Source of the DNA: Palsa-883 sp035696165
Lineage (GTDB): Bacteria > Pseudomonadota > Alphaproteobacteria > Acetobacterales > Acetobacteraceae
Assembly: GCA_035696165.1 (NCBI GenBank)
Contig: DASRQX010000348.1
Span: 9,035 to 73,034, forward strand
Length of the DNA stretch: 64,000 nt
Direction of reading: 5' to 3'
This document shows, in pieces, positions 34,319-42,951 of the stretch. Positions within the stretch are counted from its first letter, which is position 1. Every line of letters starts with the position of its first letter. The position numbers and the translations under genes are program-made. The notes under the pieces are model-generated. The model was not told the origin of the DNA, made no database searches, and saw only the letters and a program-made list of their open reading frames with translations.

Positions 34319-34738
34319 ATGTCAACGGCATCGGACGACAAGGATGCGATCCGCGAACTGCTGCATCGCTACTGCTTCAACATGGACCGGCATCTGTTTG
34401 CCGATCTGGGCGAGCTGTTCGCAGCGGATGGGGAATGGATCGCACCCTACGCCCGCGCCACCGGACCGTCGGCGATCGCTACATTGATGCAACGTAATGT
34501 GCCGGTGACGCCGGGACGCATGCATTTCACCATGAACAGCGTCATTTCGATTGACGGCGATCGGGCCGAGGCGGAATCCAACTACCTGGTGGTGTTGCAG
34601 AGCGGCGACGGGCTGGTGCCCTCGATCTGCGGCATCTATGTCGATGTGCTGGCCCGCAAGCCGGGCGGCTGGCACTTCCGGCGCCGCGAGCTGATCCACC
34701 ACATCAAGGGCGACATGGGCCTGAATATCCGGGTCTGA
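34319..34738 (+). CDS. NTF2-like (SnoaL-type) protein
   Basis: 139 residues from ATG 34319. The fold is recognised by the start DAIRELLHRYCFNMDRHLFA, GELFAADGEWIAPYARATG, and a beta-rich end (DVLARKPGGWHFRRRELI) closing with HHIKGDMGLNI. SnoaL-like proteins are small cone-shaped barrels acting as isomerases, dehydratases or ring-hydroxylating subunits. It lies 12 bases before the enoyl-CoA hydratase gene, and together they could handle hydration and isomerisation of the same intermediate. Confidence 0.82.
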   Translation: MSTASDDKDAIRELLHRYCFNMDRHLFADLGELFAADGEWIAPYARATGPSAIATLMQRNVPVTPGRMHFTMNSVISIDGDRAEAESNYLVVLQSGDGLVPSICGIYVDVLARKPGGWHFRRRELIHHIKGDMGLNIRV

Positions 34739-34750
34739 CAGGGGGAGACC

Positions 34751-35551
34751 ATGCCCGATACGCACGCGAAGCCGCTGGTCGAGTACGAGCGCAGCGACAA
34801 CATCGTAACGTTGACGCTCAACCGGCCGGAGAAACTGAACGCGTTCAGCGATGAGTTGGTCGGCGCCCTGGCCGACGCGCTGCGTCGTTTCGACATCGAC
34901 GCCGCGGCACACGTGGCGATCATCTGCGGGCGAGGTCGGGCATTCTCGTCCGGGGCCGATGTGCAGCAGCGCCAGTTGCGCAAGCGCGAGGAGTTCGAGG
35001 CACTGGGTGGCCCGCAGGGCTGGGGCACCAACTCATTCGATCTGCTGACCCGCGCGGTGAACTGGAAGCCGGTGATCGCCGCGGCGCATGGCTACGTGAT
35101 GGGGTTGGCGGTCGGTATCGTGTTCGACTGCGATCTGATCGTGGCCGAGGCGAACACGAAGTTCCAGATCACCGAGACGGGCAGGGGGCTCGGCGGCGCG
35201 AAATACTGGGCGACGCTGGCGCATCGCGGCGGCGGTGCGTTCGCCAACGAGGTGGCGCTGACCGGGCGGTTCTTCACGGCGGAAGAGGCGGCGGCGCACA
35301 ATCTGATCAATCGCGTGGCGCCGGAGGGGATGCATCTGCCGGTGGCAATGGAGCTGGCCCGTTCGGTCGCAGCCAATCCTCCGCTGAGTGTGCGGTCGAC
35401 GGTGCGGGTGCGGCGGTGGCACATGGCGCAACACACACGCGAGGTGATCAACATGACCGCGGGCGAAAAGCTGTATTTGACCGAGGATTTCCACGAGGCG
35501 GCGCGTGCCTTCGCGGAAAAACGCAAGCCGGCGCCGTTCAGGGGGCGATGA
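34751..35551 (+). CDS. Enoyl-CoA hydratase/isomerase family protein
   Basis: 266 residues; GGGGGAG precedes the ATG. Crotonase fold with oxyanion-hole segments GRGRAFSSGADVQQRQ (near residue 60) and AAHGYVMGLAVGIVFDCDLI (near residue 115), followed by FQITETGRGLGGAKYWATL and ALTGRFFTAEEAAAHNLINR. The expected hydratase Glu in the second region is not in its usual context, so it may be an isomerase, hydrolase or decarboxylase rather than a true hydratase. It acts on acyl-CoA thioesters in the cytosol. It belongs to the co-directional catabolic run. Confidence 0.88.
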   Translation: MPDTHAKPLVEYERSDNIVTLTLNRPEKLNAFSDELVGALADALRRFDIDAAAHVAIICGRGRAFSSGADVQQRQLRKREEFEALGGPQGWGTNSFDLLTRAVNWKPVIAAAHGYVMGLAVGIVFDCDLIVAEANTKFQITETGRGLGGAKYWATLAHRGGGAFANEVALTGRFFTAEEAAAHNLINRVAPEGMHLPVAMELARSVAANPPLSVRSTVRVRRWHMAQHTREVINMTAGEKLYLTEDFHEAARAFAEKRKPAPFRGR

Positions 35552-35565
35552 AACAACCACCCGTC

Positions 35566-35616
35566 CGGCGGAAAAGCCTTGCCCCCGGGCTTGACCCGGG
35601 GGTAGCGCCTTCCGCC
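35566..35616. repeat. Intergenic repeat, family R3 copy
   Basis: GGCGGAAAAGCCTTGC, a perfect stem CCCCCGGGcttgaCCCGGGGG and GGTAGCGCCTTCCGCC, the same layout as 15483-15590. It lies in the only large gap (194 bases) of the catabolic run and might split it into two transcripts. Confidence 0.7.
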
Positions 35617-35745
35617 ACTTTCACCCGTCCGGCTCCGCAGGCCACGTGCCGAGAAACCGAGACTTGTGCGCCGCAGCATCACCCAATGGCAACGCAGCGG
35701 CAATAAGGGCAAACTGCGCCGCAAACGCCAGACAGGGGAAACCGG

Positions 35746-36531
35746 ATGGACCTGGGTCTACGGGGCAAGGCGGCGCTGGTCACCGGCGCCAGTCGCGGAC
35801 TGGGCGAGGCGATCGCCCTGGAACTCGCCAGCGAAGGCGTGCAGGTTTGCCTTGCCGCGCGCGACGCAGCGAAGCTTGCCGAAGTTGCCGCCGCGATTGC
35901 CGCTCGTGCGCAGGTGCGCTGCGTGACCTTCGCCGGCGATCTGCGCCAGGTCGAAACGGTGCAGGCAGCGGTGGCGCATGCCGTGGCTGCGTTCGGCCGA
36001 CTGGACATCCTGGTGAACAATGCCGGCGCCACAAAGCGGGGCGACTTCTTTGCGCTGACCGAGGACGATTGGCAGGACGGCTACGCGCTGAAGTTCCACG
36101 GCTATGTGCGTGCGACGCGGGCGGCCTGGGCGCATCTGAAGGCGGTCGGCGGCACGGTGATCAACATCGTCGGCATCGGCGCGCGCGCGGGAACCGACGA
36201 GTTCACCATCGGCGGCTCGGTCAATGCCGCGATCTTGAACTTCACCAAGGCGATGGCACACCTTGGCACGCGCGAGGGTGTGCGGGTGAACGCGATCAAC
36301 CCCGGTCATATCGAGACCGAGCGGCTCACGCGCAATGTCGCGCGGCTGGCGCAGGCACGCGGCGTCACGTCCGATGGTGCGCGCGCCAGCCTGCTTGCCG
36401 CCTGTGGCACACTGCGCTTCGGCCGGCCGGACGAGATTGCTTCAGCGGTGGCCTTCCTGGCTTCGGACAAGGCGTCTTTCGTGCAAGGGGCGCTGATCGA
36501 TATCGATGGCGGCGAAAACCGGGCGCTATGA
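35746..36531 (+). CDS. SDR-fold protein lacking the catalytic tetrad
   Basis: 261 residues. The Rossmann part is normal: VTGASRGLGEAIALELA at residues 12-28 and NNAGATKRG near 91. The active site is not. Where classical SDRs have Ser, Tyr and Lys, this protein reads G143 (NIVGIGARAG), G156 and N160 (TIGGSVNAAILNFTK), and the usual Asn is K116. The fold and C-terminal IDIDGGENRAL are intact, so it should still bind NAD(P). It may use different chemistry or act as a non-reductive partner. It is 29 bases upstream of the MmgE/PrpD gene and probably co-transcribed with it. Confidence 0.88.
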   Translation: MDLGLRGKAALVTGASRGLGEAIALELASEGVQVCLAARDAAKLAEVAAAIAARAQVRCVTFAGDLRQVETVQAAVAHAVAAFGRLDILVNNAGATKRGDFFALTEDDWQDGYALKFHGYVRATRAAWAHLKAVGGTVINIVGIGARAGTDEFTIGGSVNAAILNFTKAMAHLGTREGVRVNAINPGHIETERLTRNVARLAQARGVTSDGARASLLAACGTLRFGRPDEIASAVAFLASDKASFVQGALIDIDGGENRAL

Positions 36532-36560
36532 CGCCGGGAATACAACGGAAAGGGAACCAT

Positions 36561-37919
36561 ATGGCAACCGATCTCACGACCTCCGACGCCACCGGTCGCC
36601 TGGCGCGATATGTGCTGGGCACCAAGCTGAAGGACATGCCGGTCGAGGTGCGCGTGGAGGCGCGGCGCGCCTTCCTGAACATCCTGGGCTGCATGCTGGG
36701 CGGCGCGCGGCATGAGACGGTGAATGCAGTGGACGCGGCGTTCGGCCCGTTTGCCGGAGCGCCGCAGGCGACACTGATCGGGCGCGGCCGCAAGGCTGAT
36801 CCGCTGCATGCGGCGCTGATCAATTGCCTGGCGTCCAGCGTGCATTCGTTCGACGACACGCACGCGCTGGCGATCGTGCACCCTAGCGGGCCGGTCGCGG
36901 CGGCGATGTTGGCGGTGGCGGAGCAGAACCCGGTTAGCGGTACGAATTTCCTGGCCGCTTTCGCGCTCGGGATCGAAACGGTCTGCCGCGTCAGCATGGC
37001 ATTGTCGGTCGCCCCGGCGCGCAGCACCATCGCCTGGTCGCAGACCGGCATCGCCGGTGGGCTGGGCGCAGCGGTTGCTGTAGCGAAACTTCTGGCGTTG
37101 GACGAGGACGCGATGCGCCGCGCCATCGGCATCGCTGCCTCGCAGGCGGCCGGAATGCGGGTGATGCACGGCACGATGACCACCGCCCTGATGCCGGCGC
37201 AGGCAGCGCAAAACGGGTTGGCCGCGGCGCTGCTGGCGGCACAAGGCCTCACCGCGTCGCCGATCGCGCTGGAAGGGCGCTACGGGTATCTGAGCGTGTT
37301 CGCCGACGAACCGGATGTGGATCATCTGCTTGGCGATTTCGGCGAGCGCTTCGAGGTGCTGCGCAATACCTACAAGCCATATCCGTGCGGGATCGTGATC
37401 CATCCGATCCTGGAAGCCTGTTTGCAACTCAAGCGCGAGCACATGCCGGATCACCGGGAGATCGAGCGTGTCGCCGTCAAGGCCTCGCCGTCGGCGATGG
37501 CGCTGACCGATCGGCGTAATGCGATGGATGAGTTCCAGACGCATGTCAGCCTGTACCACTGGGTGGCGGTGGCGTTCATTCGTGGCACCGCGCGGACCAC
37601 AGATATGCTGACGGAGGTGGCGCTCGATCCGGTGATCGTTGGGTTTCAGGATCGGATTACCGCGGTGCGCGACGATGCGATCACGCCGGACGCCGCCGAG
37701 GTCACGGTGTCGCTGCGCGACGGCCAAAAGCTGACCGCGCGGATCGAACATTGCATCGGCAGCGAGTCGCGGCCGATGACTGATGAGCAGTTGGAAGAGA
37801 AGTTCCTCGATCTGGCGGAGATCAGCATTGGCGTGGAACGCGGTCGGAAGCTCATCGCGGCGTGTCGGGCGATCGAAACCGCGCCGGATGTCGGGGTGAT
37901 CGCGCGGGATGCGGCGTAG
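36561..37919 (+). CDS. MmgE/PrpD-family protein
   Basis: 452 residues from ATG 36561, normal full length; GAAAGGGAAC precedes it. The family includes 2-methylcitrate dehydratase PrpD, cis-aconitate decarboxylase and iminodisuccinate epimerase. Features are an all-helical domain with VEARRAFLNILGCMLGGAR, SVHSFDDTHALAIVHPSGPV near residue 100, IAASQAAGMRVMHGTMTTAL near 200, and the lid-domain segment KPYPCGIVIHPILEACLQL near 275. It lacks prpB/prpC neighbours, so it is not evidently in the methylcitrate cycle. It ends the co-directional run. Likely reaction: water or CO2 elimination from a carboxylic acid. Confidence 0.9.
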   Translation: MATDLTTSDATGRLARYVLGTKLKDMPVEVRVEARRAFLNILGCMLGGARHETVNAVDAAFGPFAGAPQATLIGRGRKADPLHAALINCLASSVHSFDDTHALAIVHPSGPVAAAMLAVAEQNPVSGTNFLAAFALGIETVCRVSMALSVAPARSTIAWSQTGIAGGLGAAVAVAKLLALDEDAMRRAIGIAASQAAGMRVMHGTMTTALMPAQAAQNGLAAALLAAQGLTASPIALEGRYGYLSVFADEPDVDHLLGDFGERFEVLRNTYKPYPCGIVIHPILEACLQLKREHMPDHREIERVAVKASPSAMALTDRRNAMDEFQTHVSLYHWVAVAFIRGTARTTDMLTEVALDPVIVGFQDRITAVRDDAITPDAAEVTVSLRDGQKLTARIEHCIGSESRPMTDEQLEEKFLDLAEISIGVERGRKLIAACRAIETAPDVGVIARDAA

Positions 37920-37957
37920 CCGGTCGCGGCGCCGTCATCGGAGCAAACGACTACCGC

Positions 37958-38118
37958 GTCATACCAGTGGCCCTAATGACTGACGGTTCGGCCGGGGTCG
38001 GGCCACTGGCATGAGTCTCGGTTTGGCGCGCGGCCGCACTTTGATTCCCCTGGGCAACCCCGCGCGCGATACCTGACGACCGAAACGCTGGAAGAGTCAG
38101 CGTTTCGGGCGCCTGGTA
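37958..38118. repeat. Intergenic R4 palindromes
   Basis: CATACCAGTGGCCC and GGGCCACTGGCATG form an inverted pair around 37960-38012. A second inverted pair CGAAACGCT...AGCGTTTCG follows at about 38090-38110, then GCCTGGTATCATTCCGG at the end of the TPR gene. The GGCC(G/A)CTGGTAT tag recurs near 10590, 18738 and 63000. The palindromes separate converging genes. Confidence 0.65.
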
Positions 38119-39396
38119 TCATTCCGGAACATTCTTTTCTATCGAGATCGTTCTGGCGGAGTCCTGCTTCGCCTTCTCCAGGCGCGCCTCGCGGAGTTCT
38201 TGCAAAACCTGCGCGTTGCCCGGATCAAGCTGAACCGCGCGGTCATAGTCCTGGATTGCCAGATCATATTCGCCGCGATTCAAATAGGCGTTGCCCCGGC
38301 TAATGATAGCACTCGTCAAATGCGGGTCGATCCGGATCGCCTGGGTGTCATCCTGTATTGCCCGCTCGTAGTCGCCTTTTTGACTGTAGATATTCGCCCG
38401 ATGTTCATAGGCTGCCGCGAATGCCGGACTAAGGCGGATCGCGCGATCGTAGTCCTGTGTTGCTTTATCATAATCACTTGTACGCATGTAAGCGGTACCA
38501 CGCGCGTCGAAGGCGCTTGCGGATTTCTGGGTCAGTTGAATTGCCCGATCAAGGTCCTGGATCGCGGCGTCGTAGTCTTGCTGGGATAGATGGACTACGC
38601 CGCGGCGGTACAGCGCCTCGGCACTCTTCGGGTCAAGTCGCACGGCGTTATCAAGGTCTTGGAGAGCCAGGTCGTACTGTGCCTGGCCGAGGTAAAGTCC
38701 ACCGCGCGCGGTATACGCTGCGCCGTCGTGCGGTCGAAGCAGTATCGCCTGGCTGAAATCCTCGATCGCTTTGTTGGCCTCGCCCGATCGCACGGAAGCA
38801 TTGCCGCGCTTCATGTACAGATCGGCGCGCCGCGGTTCCAGCAAAATGACCTGATCATAGTCGCTGATTGCTTTCGTGTAATCCTGCAGGCACACAAACG
38901 CGTCGCCGCGGCCATCAAGCGCGTCGGCGCTTTTCGGGGTCAGCCGGATCGCCCGATCGTAGTCCGAAACGGCCACATCGCACTTGCCCTTGTGTCGGTT
39001 CGCGTCTCCCAGGGATCTCAGGGCGACGGCGTCGCGCGGGTCGATCCGGATCACTTCGCCATAGTCATGAATCGCCTCGTCGTACTTGCCATCGGCATAG
39101 TATAAACCGGCGCGCATCTTCAGTGCCTCGACGAGATCCGCGACCGGAGGATTGCTTGACTCGATGACGGTGGTGCAAGCCTCGATGGTCTGATCGCGCT
39201 GCGTCGCCCCGCTATGATTACCACTCGCGCAGGCCTCTTGCGCCGCATGGTAAAGCGCGTCGGCCTGATCGGCCTCGGGTGGAACGGGTTTTGCTGGCGC
39301 GCAAGCCGCGATAGCGGCGACGCCCGCAATGGCGAACCCCCTGGATATCCAGGTAGCGAAACCCTGTGCCGCGGTACGATTGCCGCGCAACGGCAT
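38119..39396 (-). CDS. TPR-repeat lipoprotein
   Basis: 425 residues from ATG 39394-39396, whose bases overlap the stop of the GGDEF-EAL gene as TGATG. A lipoprotein signal ends in AIAACAPAKP. Nine complete 34-residue TPR units follow from about residue 75, each ending in a motif such as YDRAIRLTP or LDRAIQLTQ, plus a partial tenth. The C-terminus is charged (EARLEKAKQDS). TPR arrays bind protein partners, and anchoring in the envelope fits an adaptor or assembly role. Translational coupling to the c-di-GMP protein suggests they work together, for example in matrix or envelope control; this is inference. Confidence 0.88.
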   Translation of the reverse strand: MPLRGNRTAAQGFATWISRGFAIAGVAAIAACAPAKPVPPEADQADALYHAAQEACASGNHSGATQRDQTIEACTTVIESSNPPVADLVEALKMRAGLYYADGKYDEAIHDYGEVIRIDPRDAVALRSLGDANRHKGKCDVAVSDYDRAIRLTPKSADALDGRGDAFVCLQDYTKAISDYDQVILLEPRRADLYMKRGNASVRSGEANKAIEDFSQAILLRPHDGAAYTARGGLYLGQAQYDLALQDLDNAVRLDPKSAEALYRRGVVHLSQQDYDAAIQDLDRAIQLTQKSASAFDARGTAYMRTSDYDKATQDYDRAIRLSPAFAAAYEHRANIYSQKGDYERAIQDDTQAIRIDPHLTSAIISRGNAYLNRGEYDLAIQDYDRAVQLDPGNAQVLQELREARLEKAKQDSARTISIEKNVPE

Positions 39397-42152
39397 CAGG
39401 ACGCGTTGCCCAAGCGCGCCAGGGCCAATGCCTCCGCGAGGAAGTCGCGAGTTGCCCCGGACGGCATTGGCCGGCCAAGCAAAAAACCTTGGATCTCGGC
39501 GCACCCCATGGACCTAAGCCACTGCAACTGCGCGTGAGTTTCCACACCCTCGGCGACCACCTTCAACCGCAGGCTGCGTCCCAATGCCAGAATTGCCTGA
39601 ACGATCGCCTGCGAGCCAGCATCGTCGGATAAGGTCCGCACAAACGACCGGTCTATTTTGAGACAATCGAAGGGAAAACGTCGCAGATAGCTCAGGCTGG
39701 AATAGCCTGTGCCAAAGTCGTCAAGAGCCATTCGCACGCCCTGATCTTTCAGACCCGACATGGCGGCAAGCGCATGGTCGCTATTGTCAATAAGGACGCC
39801 CTCGGTGACCTCCAAGGTCAGCCGCTCGCCGGGCAATCCGGTCTTGGCCAGGACCGATGCGACGCGCCCCGAGAGATCCGGTCCCAGAAACTGTTTCGGT
39901 GAAAGATTGACTGCCACGCGGAGCGATCCGGGCCACCGCATCGCCTCGGCGCACGCGGTCTCCATGACCCAGTGGCCCAGTTCCACGATCAGGCCGGACT
40001 CCTCGGCGACGGAAATGAAATCGGCGGGAGAGATGTCACCCTGCGTTGGATGGGCCCATCGCGCCAGGGCTTCGAATCCGGTGACCTCGAGTGTCGCACT
40101 GTCAAAGATTGGTTGATAAAATACCACCAATTGCTGAAGTGCGAGTGCGCTTCGCAGTCCTTGCTCCAGAACGCGCCGTTCGGCGATCCTGATCGCCATT
40201 GCTGGCTCATACAGGCGAAATGTGCCGCGGCCCTCCTTTGCGCGGTACAGGGCGGTGTCGGCGTTGGTCAGCAATTCGTCGACCGTTGAACCATCGGCAG
40301 GGCAAAGCGCTATGCCGACACATGCGGTCAGCAGAACCTCCTGGCCGTCGACCCGATAGGGCTCGGACAGCGCATTCAGCAGTCGGCGTGCCAGCTCTTC
40401 AGACAATGCGGCGCCGTCCACGGCGCACTGCAGGATGCAAAATTCGTCGCCGCCAAATCGGGCGAGGACGTCGTCGTCACGCAGGAGACCGCGCAATCGG
40501 TCGACGACCTGAAGCAGCACGCGATCCCCGAAGACATGGCCGTGCAAGTCATTGACGTACTTGAATCGATCCAGATCAATCCAAAGTACCGCGCAGCCTT
40601 CGCCATTCAGATCGGACCGACCGATGGCCTCGGCCAACCGGTCCAGGAACAGCCGGCGGTTCGGCAATCCGGTTAGGCTGTCATGCAGCGCGAGATGGGT
40701 AATTTGCGCTTCCGCGTTCTTTCGTTCGGTAACGTCGATATAGGTGCGAACCGCCCCTCCATCGCCAAGAGCATGGGTGCGGACTTCCAGGACCGTGCCG
40801 TCCACCCGTGTTTGCTCGCGAGCACCGTCCGTAGCTGTTTCGTCGGGATCGGTTTCCTCGGGGCCGCCAGACACGGCATGTTGTTCCGCAAAAGCATCGG
40901 CGTTGCCGACCGGAGCTTCTTGGTCGGCAATGTCGGATGATGCGGGGTCAGATAATGCCGGTTGGGCGGACACCGGGCCCATTGGGATCCTAAGCAGTTC
41001 GCTTGCCCGGCGATTGATGACGGAAACACGTCCTTGGGGATCAACCATCACGATGCCCTGGCTGACCGCATCCATCGTGTCCTGCAGGACCTTTCGTGAA
41101 ACGACAAGGTGCCGCGTATTGCCGAGCAGAAGGCAGCCCGTGATCAAAATCAGCAGGGTCAGGCAGACACCGAAGATCTCATACTGCCGCGCATAAAGCA
41201 GGTAGGGCGCGAACACTTCATCGGAATTCAGGCCGACAGCGACGATGGACGCGTAATCACCCAGGCGGCGGAATGAAATGATCTGCTGTGTTCCATCAAC
41301 TGGGTTCACCCACGTCACTGTGCCCCTATCCGCCTTGGCGGCTGCGGCCAGCAACGTCGAATGGGCGAGGTCCAGGCCGATACCCTTGGTAGAGTCTGAA
41401 TCGGCACCAGCGGCGAGCGCTCGGACCACGCCATCGGTGCCAATGAGCATCAGGGCGCCGTGCCCGATGTCCAGCGTTTGATGGAGACGGGTAAGCCAGG
41501 TGGGATCGACCGACGCTGCCATTACGCCCATGAACCAGCCGTCGGCCGCAATCAGCTCGCGTGTGAAGAGCACCGACCAACGGCCGGACGCGCGTCCCAG
41601 GATCGGCCGGCTGATAAACAGTTGGTCGGGAACGTGACCAACATGCGCCTTGTAGAATTCCTGGTCCGAGAAATCGATCGGCGCCGTGACCGGGCCCAGG
41701 CTGCTGGCAGTCAGCATGCCGTTCTGGTCGATCAGCGCCAGCTCCAACGCGACCCCGCGCAATCGATTGACGCGACTGCCCCAGGCACTGATGTCGAAGT
41801 GTTTTGGATCGGTGCCGTAGACCGCTCGGACAAATCGTAACGCATCGTCAACGCCTGCGATGGTCTGACCGATACTCTCGGCCGCGGCCTGGGCGAGATT
41901 ACCGCTGTCGCGCGCCGCCTGTGCCTCGATCTCCTGTCGTTGCTGCGCCAGATGCAGCCAGATACCACACCACACCACCGCAATCATTCCGGCGGTCAGC
42001 AGCAACTCGACAATAGCACCGCGGGTCAACAACCAACGATACACGCCAATCCGGCGACGCCGGCCAGCGATGGGCAGCGGCGACCGAGGCGGTGGACCGA
42101 AAGGCCCAGCTATCGGCTTCACCTCGATGCTGTCCGGTTGCGCAAACTCCAT
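39396..42152 (-). CDS. Membrane-bound GGDEF-EAL c-di-GMP protein with periplasmic sensor and PAS domain
   Basis: 918 residues. TM1 at ~46-68 and TM2 at ~326-344 bracket a ~250-residue periplasmic Cache/CHASE-like sensor. A PAS domain (~354-475) is interrupted by a Glu/Asp/Ala-rich stretch at ~395-450. The diguanylate cyclase domain has GGDEF at 567-571 and a product-inhibition site R558xxD561 five residues before it. The EAL domain has E694, N749, E781, D811-D812, K832, E868 and Q888, so phosphodiesterase residues look complete. Both activities are possible. It is co-translated with the TPR lipoprotein. Signal and output are unknown, but extracytoplasmic input to c-di-GMP turnover is clear. 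Confidence 0.95.
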   Translation of the reverse strand: MEFAQPDSIEVKPIAGPFGPPPRSPLPIAGRRRRIGVYRWLLTRGAIVELLLTAGMIAVVWCGIWLHLAQQRQEIEAQAARDSGNLAQAAAESIGQTIAGVDDALRFVRAVYGTDPKHFDISAWGSRVNRLRGVALELALIDQNGMLTASSLGPVTAPIDFSDQEFYKAHVGHVPDQLFISRPILGRASGRWSVLFTRELIAADGWFMGVMAASVDPTWLTRLHQTLDIGHGALMLIGTDGVVRALAAGADSDSTKGIGLDLAHSTLLAAAAKADRGTVTWVNPVDGTQQIISFRRLGDYASIVAVGLNSDEVFAPYLLYARQYEIFGVCLTLLILITGCLLLGNTRHLVVSRKVLQDTMDAVSQGIVMVDPQGRVSVINRRASELLRIPMGPVSAQPALSDPASSDIADQEAPVGNADAFAEQHAVSGGPEETDPDETATDGAREQTRVDGTVLEVRTHALGDGGAVRTYIDVTERKNAEAQITHLALHDSLTGLPNRRLFLDRLAEAIGRSDLNGEGCAVLWIDLDRFKYVNDLHGHVFGDRVLLQVVDRLRGLLRDDDVLARFGGDEFCILQCAVDGAALSEELARRLLNALSEPYRVDGQEVLLTACVGIALCPADGSTVDELLTNADTALYRAKEGRGTFRLYEPAMAIRIAERRVLEQGLRSALALQQLVVFYQPIFDSATLEVTGFEALARWAHPTQGDISPADFISVAEESGLIVELGHWVMETACAEAMRWPGSLRVAVNLSPKQFLGPDLSGRVASVLAKTGLPGERLTLEVTEGVLIDNSDHALAAMSGLKDQGVRMALDDFGTGYSSLSYLRRFPFDCLKIDRSFVRTLSDDAGSQAIVQAILALGRSLRLKVVAEGVETHAQLQWLRSMGCAEIQGFLLGRPMPSGATRDFLAEALALARLGNAS

Positions 42153-42951
42153 GCGGGCCCGGCCAGGTCAGCCACTGAAGAGCATCGGTTGGGCCTCTGC
42201 GACAGCGCGAATCCCAAGCCCGCGCTTGTTGACACACAACGCATGGCCGGAAGTATGCGCGCTACGGTGGGGATAATAAACATTCTTGCGGTCGCCGATG
42301 GATGCCTCGGGGTCGATCGTAGCCGGACATTGCCCGTCGCACTGGCGTAGCGGGCAGCGGACAAGGCTCGGCGCCGCGTCGGCGCGCGTGGAGTACAGCA
42401 GTGGGCATCGCACCACAAAATGGCGACCCAGGCCGTCACGGTCGATGCTCCAGCCCAAGCGTGTCAGCACCGGCCGAGCATATCAGCACTGGTCCCAATC
42501 TCGTGTAACGCTCTCCAATTTTGGCGCAACCAGATGCCCCTCCCCGATGTCCTTGTCCAGAGGCGTCACGCCGGGTGTTGGCGGGTGCGACGTTGGACGT
42601 CAGCGTTGGCGCCAAGGCGCCTCGAGCTCTTTGCCTTCCGGTCAATGGCCTGAACCTTGCCGGGGCCTGAACCTGGCGTCGGGCGCGGCGGGCGTTGGGC
42701 GCGCTGGCGAGGTGGACCGCTCACGGATATTTGAACTGGACCTGCTCGCGCGAACGCGCCGGTCGGGCCGGCCGAGTGGAGATAATTTGGCCAATGTCGG
42801 ACCAACGACGCATCCGCCGGGCACTATGTATCATGTTGGCACAGGAACAAGACCGTGCGAACCAGATTGCGTCTTGTTTTGCGGAGGCGGAATGAATTCC
42901 GCCCTACATTTGCGCGCGGTCCACGGAAATCAATCGGCGATCATCCGCAAA
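42153..42951. other. 799-base intergenic region with one R3 hairpin
   Basis: No gene could be supported on either strand; the short frames here lack ribosome sites and domains. It should contain the GGDEF-EAL promoter. At 42881-42907 lies an R3 element whose core GGCGGAATgaATTCCGCC is a perfect 8-base inverted repeat followed by CTAC. It sits just downstream of the DUF2252 gene and could serve as its terminator. Confidence 0.5.

Noticed and set aside
35646..37919. Long plus-strand frame fusing the SDR region to the MmgE/PrpD gene
   Set aside because: The part before 36561 is an alternative frame of the SDR gene; the ATG at 36561 has a ribosome site and a normal family start.
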